Shown here piece by piece: positions 33,098 through 43,948 of a DNA stretch of 64,000 bases. This stretch comes from Glycine soja (lineage: Eukaryota; Streptophyta; Magnoliopsida; Fabales; Fabaceae): NCBI RefSeq assembly GCF_004193775.1, contig NC_041021.1, forward strand, positions 20,056,632-20,120,631, in the 5' to 3' direction. Numbering within the stretch: the stretch's first letter is position 1; the number at the start of each line of letters is the position of its first letter. The translations under genes were made by a program, and so were the position numbers. The notes under the pieces were generated by a model. The model was given only the letters and a program-made list of their open reading frames with translations. It had not been told where the DNA came from and ran no database searches.

Positions 33098-34019
33098 AAA
33101 TTTAAACAGCGAATAGATGTGAATTAGAAAATATCATAATTAAAACACGTTGCTTCCCCTTGATTCACAAGCAAGTCTCTTATTCTAGGTTATGAGAGTT
33201 TATCCTTTATCAGTTCAACCACATAATCAAACCCTAAATTAAATTACAAAGTGAAATTTAACATAAGGCATTCATTATGTGATTAAGCAACACATACACC
33301 AATTAATCATAAACGATCATTAAGCATGAACGTAAATTAAGCGCAGAGGCAATTAATCAAGCACTAAGCATGCATGAATTAATAGCAACAAATACAGAGT
33401 AATTGGTGAAGAGGAAAAACTGATCAGAATTTAATAGTAATAATAGAACCTCAAAGAGAGTTGTGCTTGATCCTCAAGAGAAAACAATGCTGGAGACTTA
33501 GCCTTCCATTAATCAATAGAGAACGAAATTTTATTGCCAAAACAAAAAGTAAAAACTGGAATTGCAAAACGAAAAAGTGTCTAAAAGAAGAAGAGAAGCC
33601 TAACACTAAAAACGAAAGAGGAGAGCCTAAACTAGAACCTTGGTGCTGTTATATAGTTTTCAGCCCCAAAGCTTACAAATCTATTTTAAGTCCAAGACCA
33701 TAAATAAAATAAAATCTAGACAAGATAAGATAAGATAAAATAAAATCTAGATGAAATAAAATCTAAATAAGATAAGATCTAGATGAAATAATATCTAGAT
33801 TAGATAAAATCTAGATAAGATAAGATTTGATAAAATTGTCTGCTCTCTTCAAGTTCAAGCCCAATTGCTTATAATTCTCCTGAAATTAAATTAAAAACAC
33901 ACAATTGGTCCAATAGGCCCAAATGATAAAAGTGCATAATTAATTTGACAATTAAGACTAATAAGTAATTAAAATGGTGCAAAAAGGGTTAAGAAATAGG
34001 AGAAAATAATGGCACATCA
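33098..34019 (-). repeat. 5' LTR of element B, U5 end deleted
   Basis: 922 bp matching 2400-3374 of the 3' LTR. Sense start TGATGTGCCA at 34019. About 145 bp at the inner end are gone together with the primer site. Confidence 0.9.
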
Positions 34020-34130
34020 GTATCTCCGCCTGCCACCTAACTTCACGGGTTAGGATCAACAGAAATCATTTGTGCGGATAACCACTTGGGTATCTCCGCA
34101 TGTCATCGGACTCACAGGTCACGATAGCAA
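34020..34130. repeat. Continuation of H's tandem array, with GTATC duplication
   Basis: Begins with GTATC (34020-34024). Contains one monomer with arms CCTAAC (34036-34041) and GTTAGG (34049-34054), and a diverged second monomer. Confidence 0.85.
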
Positions 34131-34215
34131 AAGGTGGGGTGGTCGACAAAAATGGGGCTTTTGCTCTTACGTATCCTCAATTTGTGATGAGGAACTCAGA
34201 CCTACGTAGTTCTTT
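34131..34215 (-). repeat. LTR-derived module inside H's 3' UTR
   Basis: Homologous to the hairpin/TACGTA module of the LTR (compare 60606-60687). It is surrounded by non-LTR sequence, so a single LTR segment has been copied into the internal region. Confidence 0.75.
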
Positions 34216-35578
34216 CATTTGTGAGACTAAAATAGTCTCGGTGTTTTTTCACTAAAATGCGAACATGCTTTAGTAAAGAAACAAAACCTCCAACTGATCA
34301 GAGCAACATATGATTTTTTGATGAAAAACAATGTGTCTATTGGGGAAGGAGAGTATGCTGATGAAATTTTCTCATAACCATAAATGAGATTTTGGATGTT
34401 AGCGTTTCGTTTCTAAACGACCATTTAGAGGAAACATAGGGTCCAACAAAATAGAAGAAAATCACTCGAAGTGTATCAATCTCACACAGGTAAGTGTTTT
34501 ATCCTAATTCTGAACCATAGATAACTCATGACTTGATTTTGCAAATCATTTCCTATCAAATCAAAGATTACACGCGTGATCATGGATCAATAGGACTTTT
34601 CTTGGGAATAGTGTTTTTGGAGGGGGAATTTGGCTCTGAGTGTCTTGGCCTTTTCCTTTTCAGTTTTGTTTAGTGCAAGGCGAAAAAGTCACTGACACAC
34701 AGGATTTTGGTTGGCAATCAAAGGGAGAGGACCACTTCAGGTCATGGTTTCCTTTCTTTCCTTTTTTGGTGGCGACAATTCTGTATTATTCAGATATTGT
34801 CGGGTCCAAAGACCTTTCTGTATATTTCTTTTGTTTTCTTCTGATCTTTGATCGAGAATTTTCTTTCGTTTTTGCTTTCTCCCAATCTTTGATTGAGGAT
34901 TTTCTTCTTTTTCTTTCTTCCGATCTTTGATCGGGAACTTTCTCCCTTTTTGTTCGTTTTCTTCTGAGGGCTAGGATGGACATTCTCACCCTGGGTCAAG
35001 GTTTATGGTGAGTTGGGATTTTGGCTTAAGGTTTCTAGAACGGCTGGACATGATATATGTTAGGGTGTTGGTTTGGCCAGCGGTTCAGGGATAAATGAGA
35101 TGTCCCACATTATTTCCATGATACATATGCAAGAATGGTGCTTAGGAAATTTTATGCAAAACTAGTCATGCATGCACCCATGTGGACACTCAAGCATCAA
35201 GTTTTTATGGTCATATGACACTAGGGCTCAAGATTTATTTTTTCCTATTTTAGTCAACCCAGTGTTTCCAAAACATGTTCTTTTATCAATTCATGCATTC
35301 ACCTGAGTCCATTTTGGGTGTTCGGAAAAATTTTCACAGCATTCACCCTTCAGGCGTATACACATTTATTTTCTTTTTCTTTCTGAAAAGGTCGTGCGGA
35401 TGAGGGCACACACGGCCTACCTACGTCAAATCAAAAAGCAAACAGAAAAGAATGCAATGATAAGTCGCAATGAAAAAATAGTGACCAAATAACTGAAAGT
35501 CGTAATGCCAGATCATAGCGGAAACAGAAACAATAACTGAAAGCAGTAATGTAAATCACAAAAAAGTGCGGCGACCTT
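34216..35578 (-). other. 3' UTR of element H
   Basis: Non-coding; T/C-rich block with 'gatctttgatcg' repeated near 34840-34930. The part at 35270-35420 is conserved with O's 3' UTR. No gene seen. Confidence 0.6.
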
Positions 35579-36807
35579 GGTCATGTGGCTCCGCTCCCTC
35601 CCAAGAAACCGAGCAGGTCAGTCATATCCTCGTCCCTATGGGGCTCATCCGCCTCACCGGGGGATTTTGCAAGCTCCTCCCCTGCCTGGGCATCGGTCCA
35701 GTCTCCGGGCCATGTGACCTTAACCCCAAACTGCTCCGGGGTAGGGCATACAAAAGGGGCGGAACCCTGCCCCTGCCACTCATGTATCTGCACCTGTCCA
35801 CGGTGGTTGGCTGTCTGCTGGCGAACCAAATGTTGTAGATACCGCTCCATGCCCAGCAGTCCAGCCGAATTGGCCTACCGAGGTGGTGGCGGTGCGCCCC
35901 CGTTCTGATGTGCGTCACCCTGCGCCTGCCTAGGCGTGCAATACTTCTTGATAAAAGCTCGGGTGATCGGCGGTCAAATTACCTTGCTGGGGGTGACATG
36001 AACTCCGTAGGACTGGCAGAGGCCCGTGATCAGAGCCGGAAACCCCAGGGCCCTGTTGGACTTCTCTGGGTCCAAAGGGTGCCTAGTAGGCGCTATTCCT
36101 ACAAACAAATAAATGGCATCAGCAATCACCTGGGCCATGTGAACGCTCATCCGTGTCAGGATGGCATACACCAATTGGCACTTAGGCAAAGGGAGGTCGG
36201 AGTTGTGGTCTCTAGGCAAGACATTGCTAAGCAGCAGTGTCATCCATATCTGGGTCAGGGTAGTCATGTTGGTGCGCATGATCCGCACCCGCCTCCCTGC
36301 AGTGTTCCGGGCGAAATCCTACCCCGGTATGCACAACAGCTGGGCGATGGCTTACTTATCGAAACCATCTGCCTGGCTCCTCCTCTAGTTGAATTCACAT
36401 TGCTGGTCTTCCTCCAAAATCAGCGGGTTGCCCAAGAACTGGCTGATGGCATCTACATCAAAGGGGATCCAGTGACCCCTTACCCATGAGCGCATATCCA
36501 GGACCCCCTCCTCGGTGGTCCAGGCATTGGCATAAAATTCTATGACTATCTCTGGGTCGAATTTAGCCATAGGGGTCATTAGTCGTGCCCAATGCCTGCG
36601 AGCTATCTCTCCCGGGAAGTCGGGGTACTCGTCTTCCCTGAGCTGGACACACCTCTCCCTGTGGAAGGTCCATCCTTTGATGGCCTCGAAGCACTGTTGG
36701 TGCTCAGCACTCCGGAACCGGTGACTATCAAACTCTGAGGCGGTACTAGAGCCTTCTCCAGTGGCGTCCCTTCTAGACCTCTTCGTGGAGAGTTTTTTCG
36801 GAGCCAT
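35579..36807 (-). pseudogene. Element H ORF3 ('putative plant transposon protein' type)
   Basis: One reading frame in sense, from MAPKKLSTKRSRRDATGEG (36807) to LLGFLGGSGAT (35581), about 410 codons with five in-frame stops and no frameshift. N-terminus basic. Residues about 40-140 (FYANAWTTEEGVLDMRSWVRG, ISQFLGNPLIL) resemble a domain often annotated as putative plant transposon protein in Ty3-rich plant genomes. The middle holds HMAQVIADAIYLFVG, the C-terminus a polar tail. ORF3 lies downstream of integrase in the same direction. Several stops look like CAG, CAA or CGA codons changed by C-to-T. Function unknown. Confidence 0.7.
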
Positions 36808-38804
36808 CTCCTGCGAAAAAATAACATTCGGCAAGTTAGTTCAAGAAACCAATTAAAATAAAAGCCAAATCAAGCAAAAATGGCGTACACTTCTTTCCAA
36901 CAAAACACGAATATCAACGTGAACTTAAAAGAAAAAACTTACACATTGATGCGCGGGTTTTCCTAGGACATACATACATTTACACATATATTTCCTTTGG
37001 TGAACGACATTATATGAGATGCACCTACTTTCGTTTGCAAAGAAATTTCTTATGCTATATGCAAAACTATCCAACATACATATTTTGCAAGGCACTTTGC
37101 CTACCTATCTAACCATACACATATTTGCAAAGCATTTTTGCCACCTATCTACTCTGTTTTGAATGGCATTTTTGCTATATGTTCACATTTTATTCACATA
37201 TATGGTCATACACTTGAGAGGAAACTTCATGCTATATATTCACACATATTTACACTCATTTGAAAAGCAATTTCATGTTACACATTCATTGGAAAGGCAA
37301 TTTTTGTACTACTTATTCACATTTTTGAAAGGCCATTTCATGTCATATATTCCTATTTTGAGAAGCATTTTCGTGCCATATTCAACATACATGCACACTT
37401 GCAAAGCACTTGGATACCTATTCTATATACACATGTACATGGTGAACAACATTTTCACACCATCTAGGTACAGAGAAATCATCATGGTGTAGCCCAAACC
37501 AAGTGTTGGCCTAAAGGGGAAACCTCACCAACATGCTCTCATTTTCATGCTTTCTTGCACTCAAAACCAAAGACTTGGATTCCTAGGTCTAAGTCCTTAT
37601 TTTTGGCACTTATTCTAACCTCTACAAGTTGTCCATATACACAAGTCAATCCCACAAACTAAAGTTCACAAGATCATGCCCAAATGCCATTGAGGCATTT
37701 CATTGAGCACTTGGTGGGCACACCTTAGGTATGAGAAAAAAAAGGGGATGGGGGCAATGTGATGTGCCCAACCATTTCAGAACCCACATTAGGCCTGAGG
37801 CCATCCCACGCAACCCTCCAATTCAGAAAAACAAGCGCAAATCCAAGCATACATTGTCTCATGAATTTGGAAAAAATTGAACAACTAAGGCACTAAAACA
37901 CATTAATGGAGAGCCAAAGAATTAAGGGGGAGTGCACTTACCTGTGGGGAGTGAATTAAAGTGCAAAAGGGGAAGCAAAAAAACCAACAATGGAAGCATG
38001 GGGGGCTTCTATTCCTGCTATTTCCATGAGCAATGGGGTTCTTGAGTGAGGGGGGGGGTTTGGGTGAAGAAAACTCACCCCCCAGCTCCTTTTCATCTAA
38101 CTCATGCAGGGGGTGCTCGCCCAGGATAGCTAACCCTGTGCATTTTTTTTGCGAAGAAAGTACGTGTTCTCTATGGGTCGGTGTTTGCTTACTCGAAACC
38201 CCTAGGGTAAGTTAGGCACCCAATCATCACCTTAAAGAAATAACAATAATAATAGGTAGGAATTCAAAGAATACTAGGCTGCCTCCTAGTAGTGCTTCTC
38301 GATCGTCCGGAGCCGGACGCGGGACAACGATCTGTTGATCACGGGCCTAGCGTCCATTCGTGCCTGTCCCCGAGTACCTGAAAGCAAGAAATGACATTGC
38401 GCAATAAATTATGGTCACGCTACCACTTACCTTGATTCATCTCTGTCTTGGATTTGGCACGGTATTCGACCATTGCTTAAAATGATCATGTCCCTGTCAC
38501 AAGATAACAAATATGCATGTACATGCGTATGCATGAGCATTTTCAAACACAATAATTCTTTAGCAAAAACTTGTCTGGATCAGTTTTAATTAAGTGCTTG
38601 GGGCATCCCCATGGATTGAGCGAAAATGCTCGGGTCATTTAAATACTACACATCTTTTAAGGCACAAAGCGAGGATCAGAACAACGAAACCCCAATCCTA
38701 CGTTCTTTAAAAGACTGCGATAAGAAAATTACAGAGGATAGGAATCCTTGGGGGAAACCACAGAAAATAAAAACATGCAGCGACTTCCTTAATTGCCCCA
38801 GGTC
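36808..38804 (-). other. Spacer between integrase and ORF3 of element H
   Basis: 2 kb with no supported gene. 37000-37480 holds loose repeats of 'ttgcaaagcattt' and 'ttcacatatatt'. A G run lies at 38051-38059, and a 'ctgcctcctagtagtgcttctcgatcg' segment near 38280. Sense end of pol is at 38805. Confidence 0.5.
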
Positions 38805-40180
38805 TTAAGCGTAGTATCGCTTGACAACGTTGGAGTTCACAGGTGAAGGTAGTTCCTCGTCATCCATGTTGGCGAGCACAAGGGCCCCTACGGATAAAGC
38901 CTTTTTTATGACGAAAGGCCCTTCGTAGTTCGGGGCCCACTTTCCCCTATTATCTTTTAGGGCTTGGGAGACTTTCTTCAGTACCAGGTCCCCTTCGCTG
39001 AATCTGCGCGAGCGTACTTTCTTGTCAAAAGTGTTCTTCACTCGTTTTTGGTATAAACACCTGTGGCTCATAACGGCTAGACACTTGCCTTCTATGCGAT
39101 TAAGTTTATCAAAATGTGCTTGGGCCCATTCCGACTCCTTCAATCCGGACTCCACCAAGATTCTTAATGACAGGACTTCCACCTCAAATGGTAGCACAGC
39201 CTGCATTTCGTATACCAATGAGAACAGCGTTGCCCCGATTGATGTGTGCACTGAGGTTCAGTAACCATGTAGCGTGAACGGGAGCATCTCGTGCCAGTCC
39301 TTGTATGACACAGTCATCTTCTGGATAATCTTCTTGATATTCTTGTTGGATGCCTCCACTGCTCTGTTCATCTTGGGTCTATAGGGTGTGGAATTGTAGT
39401 GTTGGATCTTAAACTCCTCGCACATTTCCCCCATCATCTTGTTATTCAAGTTGGTGTCATTGTCCGTGATAATCTTCCTCAGCAAACCATACCGGCAGAT
39501 AATCTCCCTCTTGATAAACCTGACCACCACACTCCTCGTGACGCTAGCGTACGAAGCAGCTTCGACCCACTTGGTGAAGTAATCGATCGCCACTAGGATG
39601 AAACGATGTATGTTCGCAGCTTTGGACTCTATGGCCCCGATCACGTCTATTCCCCACAAGGAAAATGACCACGGTGCAGCCAAAACATTCAGAGGCAGGG
39701 GCGGAGCGTTGACATTGTCCGCAAACGTCTGGCATTTGTGACACTTCCTCACATGGAGACAACAATCGCTCTCCATGGTGAGCCAATAGTAGCCCGCCCT
39801 TAAGATCTTCCTAGCCATGGCGTGCCCGTTAGCGTGAGTACTGAAAGAGCCCTCATGGACCTCCCCTAATATGCTCTCAGCTTCTTTAGCGTTCACGCAT
39901 CGGAGCAAAACCATGTCATGGTTTCTCTTGTTCAGTATACTTCCGCTCAAGAAGAAACTGACCGCCAATCTCCTTAACATCCTCTTGTCGTTATCGGAAG
40001 CCTCTGGTGGGTACTCTTTGCTTTCAACGTATCGCTTGATGTCGAAATACCAAGGCTTACTGTCCCGCTCCTCTTCCACCGAATAGCAATGTGCGGGTCT
40101 GCTGCGACACCTGAACTCAATGTATAGTCGGTCTTCATGTGGTGTCAGCTAGAACATGGATGCCAAAGTGGCAAGCGCAT
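38805..40180 (-). pseudogene. Element H integrase
   Basis: Ty3 integrase, one frame with a TGA at about 39255. Zinc-binding region HEGSFSTHANGH with KCHKCQ; catalytic core with Asp in LWGIDVIG, Asp in IITDNDTNL, and Glu in RAVEASNKNIKK, so the three acidic residues are present. The C-terminal part has the VRSRRFSEGDLVLKK and GKWAPNYEGPFVIKK segments and ends in VKRYYA. A frame disturbance near 40090-40180 joins it to RNase H. The TGA sits where an Arg codon CGA would be expected by context; inferred. Confidence 0.9.
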
Positions 40181-41959
40181 CAGCCATTTTGATTTTCCTC
40201 TCGAGGAACGTGATGGAAGGAGATCTCATCAAAGAACTCAGCCAATTCCTTGATATAGGCCTGGTAGGGTATCAGTTTGTGATCCCTAGTCTCCCATTCT
40301 CCTCTCAGTTGGTGAATTACAAGCGCTGAGTCTCCTTACACCTTGAGTAGCTTGACGTTGAAGTCAATTGCTGCCTGGATGCCCAGAGCACATGCTTCGT
40401 ATTCAGCCATGTTATTGGTGCAGTCGAACCCCTGCCTGGCCATGAAAGGTATACATTGATTGTCCGGAGAAACAAATGCTGCCCCAACACCATGGCTTAG
40501 AATGTTTGACGCTCCATCGAACCACACGATCCACTTGTCGCTATCCTTGTCTAGCTTGTACAGCCTTAAACAGTGGGACGCCCAGACCAAAGCACAATAT
40601 GTCCTTTCTAGCAGGGAGTAGTTCATTTCACAGGCCGTGAACTTCTTACTTAAGTAGTAGACGGCTCGCTCTCTTTTCCCGGACTCGTCATGCTGCCCCT
40701 GCATGCACCCCATCGACTCGTCCAAAACTGTCATGTACAAGATGAGAGGTCTCCCGGGCACCGGTGGCATAAGCACAGGAGGGTTCATGAGGCACTGTTT
40801 GATTTTTCCAAACGCCTCTTGACAGTCCTTGTTCCAGTGGATGGACTGATTCTTGTATAAGAGCTTGAACAGCGGCTCACAAATAGTTGTAAGCTGTGAT
40901 ATGAATTTGGCAATGTAGTTCAAACGCCCCAGGAAACCTCGGACCTGCTTCTCAGTACGTGGTTCTGGCATCTCAAGGATGGCTTTTACCTTTTCAGGGT
41001 CCACCTCTATTCCATTTTGACTTATGATGAAACACAGTAATTTTCCTGACTTGACCCCAAAGGTGCACTTAGCGGGGTTCAACCTCAATCGATACTTCCT
41101 AAGTCTTTCGAACAACTTCCGCAAGTTGACAAGGTGTTCCTCCTCGGTTTTAGACTTGGCGATCATGTCATCTACATAGACTTCGATTTCTCGGTGCATC
41201 ATGTCGTGGAACAAAGCCACCATAGCCTGTTGATAGGTTACCCCGGCGTTCTTGAGCCCAAAGGACATCACCTTATAGCAAAACGTCCCCCACATGGTGA
41301 CGAAGGTGGTCTTTTCCATATCCTTTGGCGCCATCTTTATCTGATTGGTCGTATTATCCATGAGGACATTGATGTGCGGCAGAGGGAAATTGTCCTTGGG
41401 ACTGGCTCAATTTAGGTCCCGATAATCCACACACATTCGTACCTTCCCATCCTTCTTAGGGACTAGCACAATGTTTGCAACCCATTCTGGGTGCCAAGCA
41501 ACAGCCAAGAAGCCAGCGTCAAATTGTTTCTTTACTTCTTTTATTTTCAGGGACGTCTTGGGCTTTATCCTCCTTAGTTTTTGCTTTACCGGGGAACACT
41601 CAGGATTCAAAGGCAGTCTGTGTTGTACAATGTCAGAACTCAAACCGGGCATATCTTGGTATGACCAAGCAAAGATGTCTTGGTAGTCTTTCAGCAGGGC
41701 CATTAATGCTTTACGGATGGGTGTGGTCATACCCGTGCCTACTTTTACTTCCCTTCTTCCATTGTCGGTTCCTAAGTCTATGAGTTCTGTCTCTTCTTGA
41801 TGCGGCCTCATCTCTCAATCCTCCTGAGTGATTATCCTCTCTAGCTCTGGGGGAAGCCCTACATCCTCATCCTCTTCATCCTCCATCCGACTTGCTTCTT
41901 GCTCGAAATCGATGGTCGGGTCCCCGATATTAGTATCTTCGCGGGACTCGTTGTTGGAT
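40180..41959 (-). pseudogene. Element H reverse transcriptase with archaeal-type RNase H
   Basis: Starts after the candidate intron in an acidic stretch (EDEEDEDVGLPPELERII), then HQEETELIDLGT, fingers (WVANIVLVPKKDGKVRMCVDYRDLN, TAG next) and palm with YVDD kept. The segment that carries the first catalytic Asp is absent between VLMDNTT and NQIKMAP, an in-frame loss. RNase H of the usual Ty3 type is cut short after HCLRLYKL. A second RNase H of the archaeal type follows (WIVWFDGASN, TNNMAEYEACALG, GDSALVIHQLRGEW). Dual RNase H is known for Tat/Ogre elements. Confidence 0.9.
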
Positions 41960-42139
41960 CTGTATCGTTTTAAGTGTAACAAGGAAATAAACATGCAAAT
42001 GAATGAGAATGCGTAGAGGCGTAGGAACAGATGAAGAAAGATCTTTATATTATAACTTTAAGAACAATAGACATAATGCCTTAACAAAAGGAAACTCTAA
42101 AGTTTAGGCCCAACTGTAGAGTTTTAAAGCTACAAAAGG
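41960..42139 (-). other. Candidate intron between protease and RT in H
   Basis: The frame is closed here on all three minus-strand phases while homologous coding sequence lies on both sides. Possible donor GTAACC at about 42145, acceptor pyrimidine-rich then ACAG at 41960. Pea Ogre elements are known to splice an intron at this place. The exact donor is uncertain. Confidence 0.45.
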
Positions 42140-43859
42140 TTACATTATGCTTGTCGCGTAAACATCTGGGCGTTCCTCCACCCGCCAATTTCCTAGTTGG
42201 AAACCAGGAGGGAATGGCTGTACCAAATCCGATCTCCTTGGGGAGTCATCATCGCATATTGCGGCGATTTGTCCTTCACGTCTTAAACCCGCACTTACGA
42301 AGCTCCTACTGATGTGGCATGATGGAGCCTCTTTGGCTCGTTGTCCCAACCATGGGCCTTGGCCTTTGTTCTTTCTTTCCAAGATTTTTTTTCTTATGTC
42401 AACCTGCGTAGGTTTATAGCCTAACCCAAACTTCCCGCGGTTTCCTCTGGTACTTACCAAGCTGGTCCTTCCGCCGTTGTTCTTGCCCAAATATCACCCG
42501 GGCCACCATCATTGCCGCATCGGACAGGCGGGGCCACCTTGGCAGGGAATCTACGAAGGAGATGCTTACTACCTCAAAAGATTGGAAAGTCCTTCCCAAT
42601 GACTCCTCCGCGGCTTCCACGTATGGCATAGAGGAAGGACAACTTACCAGGACATTTTCCTCACCTGATACTATGACCAAGTGTCCTTCCACTACAAACT
42701 TCAGCTTTTGGTGGAGTATGGAGGGGACGACTCCCACTGAGTGGATCCATGGACGTCCCAAAAGACAGCTATAGACCAGATTGATATCCATCACTTGGAA
42801 TGTAACTTGGCAGGTATGAGGCCCTATCTGTACTGGGAGGTCGATCTCTCCCCTTACCTCTCGACGGCTGCCGTCGAAGGCACGGACCACCGTGGAACTT
42901 AGCCTTAGATGGGAAGCGTTAAATGGAAATTTCTCCAATGTGCTCTTGGGTATTACGTTCAGGCTTGAGCCGTTGTCGATGAGTACTTTGGCCATAACGT
43001 GTTCCATGCATTTGACTGACACATGTAAAGCCTTGTTATGTTCTCTCCCTTCGGCGGGGATTTCCTCTTCAGTGAAGGTGAGGTAGTTGTTGGCTGTGAT
43101 GTTATTGATGATCCCCCCCCCAAAGCCTTCTACGGAGATGTCTTGGGCTACGTGAGCTTCATTCAAGACTTTTACCAGCAAAGCTCGATGAGGCTCAGAG
43201 CTCATGAGCAGCTCCAGAAGGGAGACTCTAGCTGGGGTTTTGTTGAGTTGTTCAATGACTTTGAACTCGCTTTGCTGGATAATGCGGAGTAACTCGCCCG
43301 CCTCCTCGAGTGATACCTCTTTCTTGCCACAACCTTTTCTTCCCTCGAAAAGTTCCTTCCTCGGAACATCCTCGTCCGGTGCGGGGATCACCTTAACATT
43401 TTGTCCTTTGGTCATCTTCGCTTTCCCTTTAGTGTTTGCGGTCTGTATCGGTAGGCTAGGGGGTGCGAACACACGACCGCTGCGGGTTATGCCGCTCAGC
43501 CCAGTGATATTGGTCACTTTGGCCGATAGTGAGCTGATATCGGTAGCTTCTTCCTTCCTACCGCCCGGAGGGGCATACCTCCACGGAACTGCGTGGCTGT
43601 TCTCGTAAGGAAACGGAATAGGTCTACCGCCCGACACTGCCGAGGGGTGTTGAGGTCTTTGGGGAGCCGTGTCCCTGGTAAAGTGTATTACCAAAGGTTT
43701 AGGCTTTTTAGGACCTTCTTCATCTGTCGACTGCATATATACACGTTTTTCCTCTTCCCCCTCACTGCTGACCTCAAGCCGGCCTTGGTCTATCATCTGT
43801 TGTAATAGATCTCTTACCATCGAACATGTTTCCATTTCATGCAGTACACTCGGATGCAT
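42140..43859 (-). pseudogene. Element H protease region
   Basis: Long open frame 43859-42414. The gag-protease linker is rich in Gly, Lys and Pro; an aspartic protease active site VLIDNGSSLNVIP is near 42990, followed by CLLGRPWIH. A frame change at about 42414-42490 leads into the conserved tail SFVSAGLRREGQIA...GNWRVEE, ending at 42140. The frame differs from the C-terminal gag, so a frameshift separates them. The active site is intact in this copy. Confidence 0.85.
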
Positions 43860-43948
43860 TAAGTTGCAAGGCTTTGTTGATAAACCTTCTGGAGGTCGTT
43901 ACGTCCTTCAAAAGTTTGGGCCCGTGTGACCTACTCACCTCGATGGCA

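Larger units (their letters stand above)
2253..34019 (-). mobile_element. Element B: Athila-like Ty3 retrotransposon with nested insertions
   Basis: Bounded by LTRs at 2253-3374 and 33098-34019 that resemble each other more than any other LTR here, and by the duplication GTATC. Minus-strand order: 5' LTR, leader, gag N-part (32326-31717), solo LTR S1, gag C-part, protease, RT (to 27566), then element A. B's RNase H and integrase are missing; B resumes only at its 3' UTR (3375-3725). A deletion therefore removed B's 3' coding half together with the U5 end of A's 3' LTR. A 575-bp-class deletion relative to A also fused protease to RT near 28386. Confidence 0.85.

Noticed and set aside
34640..34999. 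ORFs of 67-96 codons on both strands in H's 3' UTR
   Set aside because: Low-complexity T/C-rich (or Lys/Arg/Glu-rich in translation) sequence without a homologue in O or C.
35566..36489. Plus-strand ORFs of 90-193 codons opposite ORF3
   Set aside because: Shadow frames of ORF3; O's copy supports the minus-strand reading (sense of the element), with shared protein segments.
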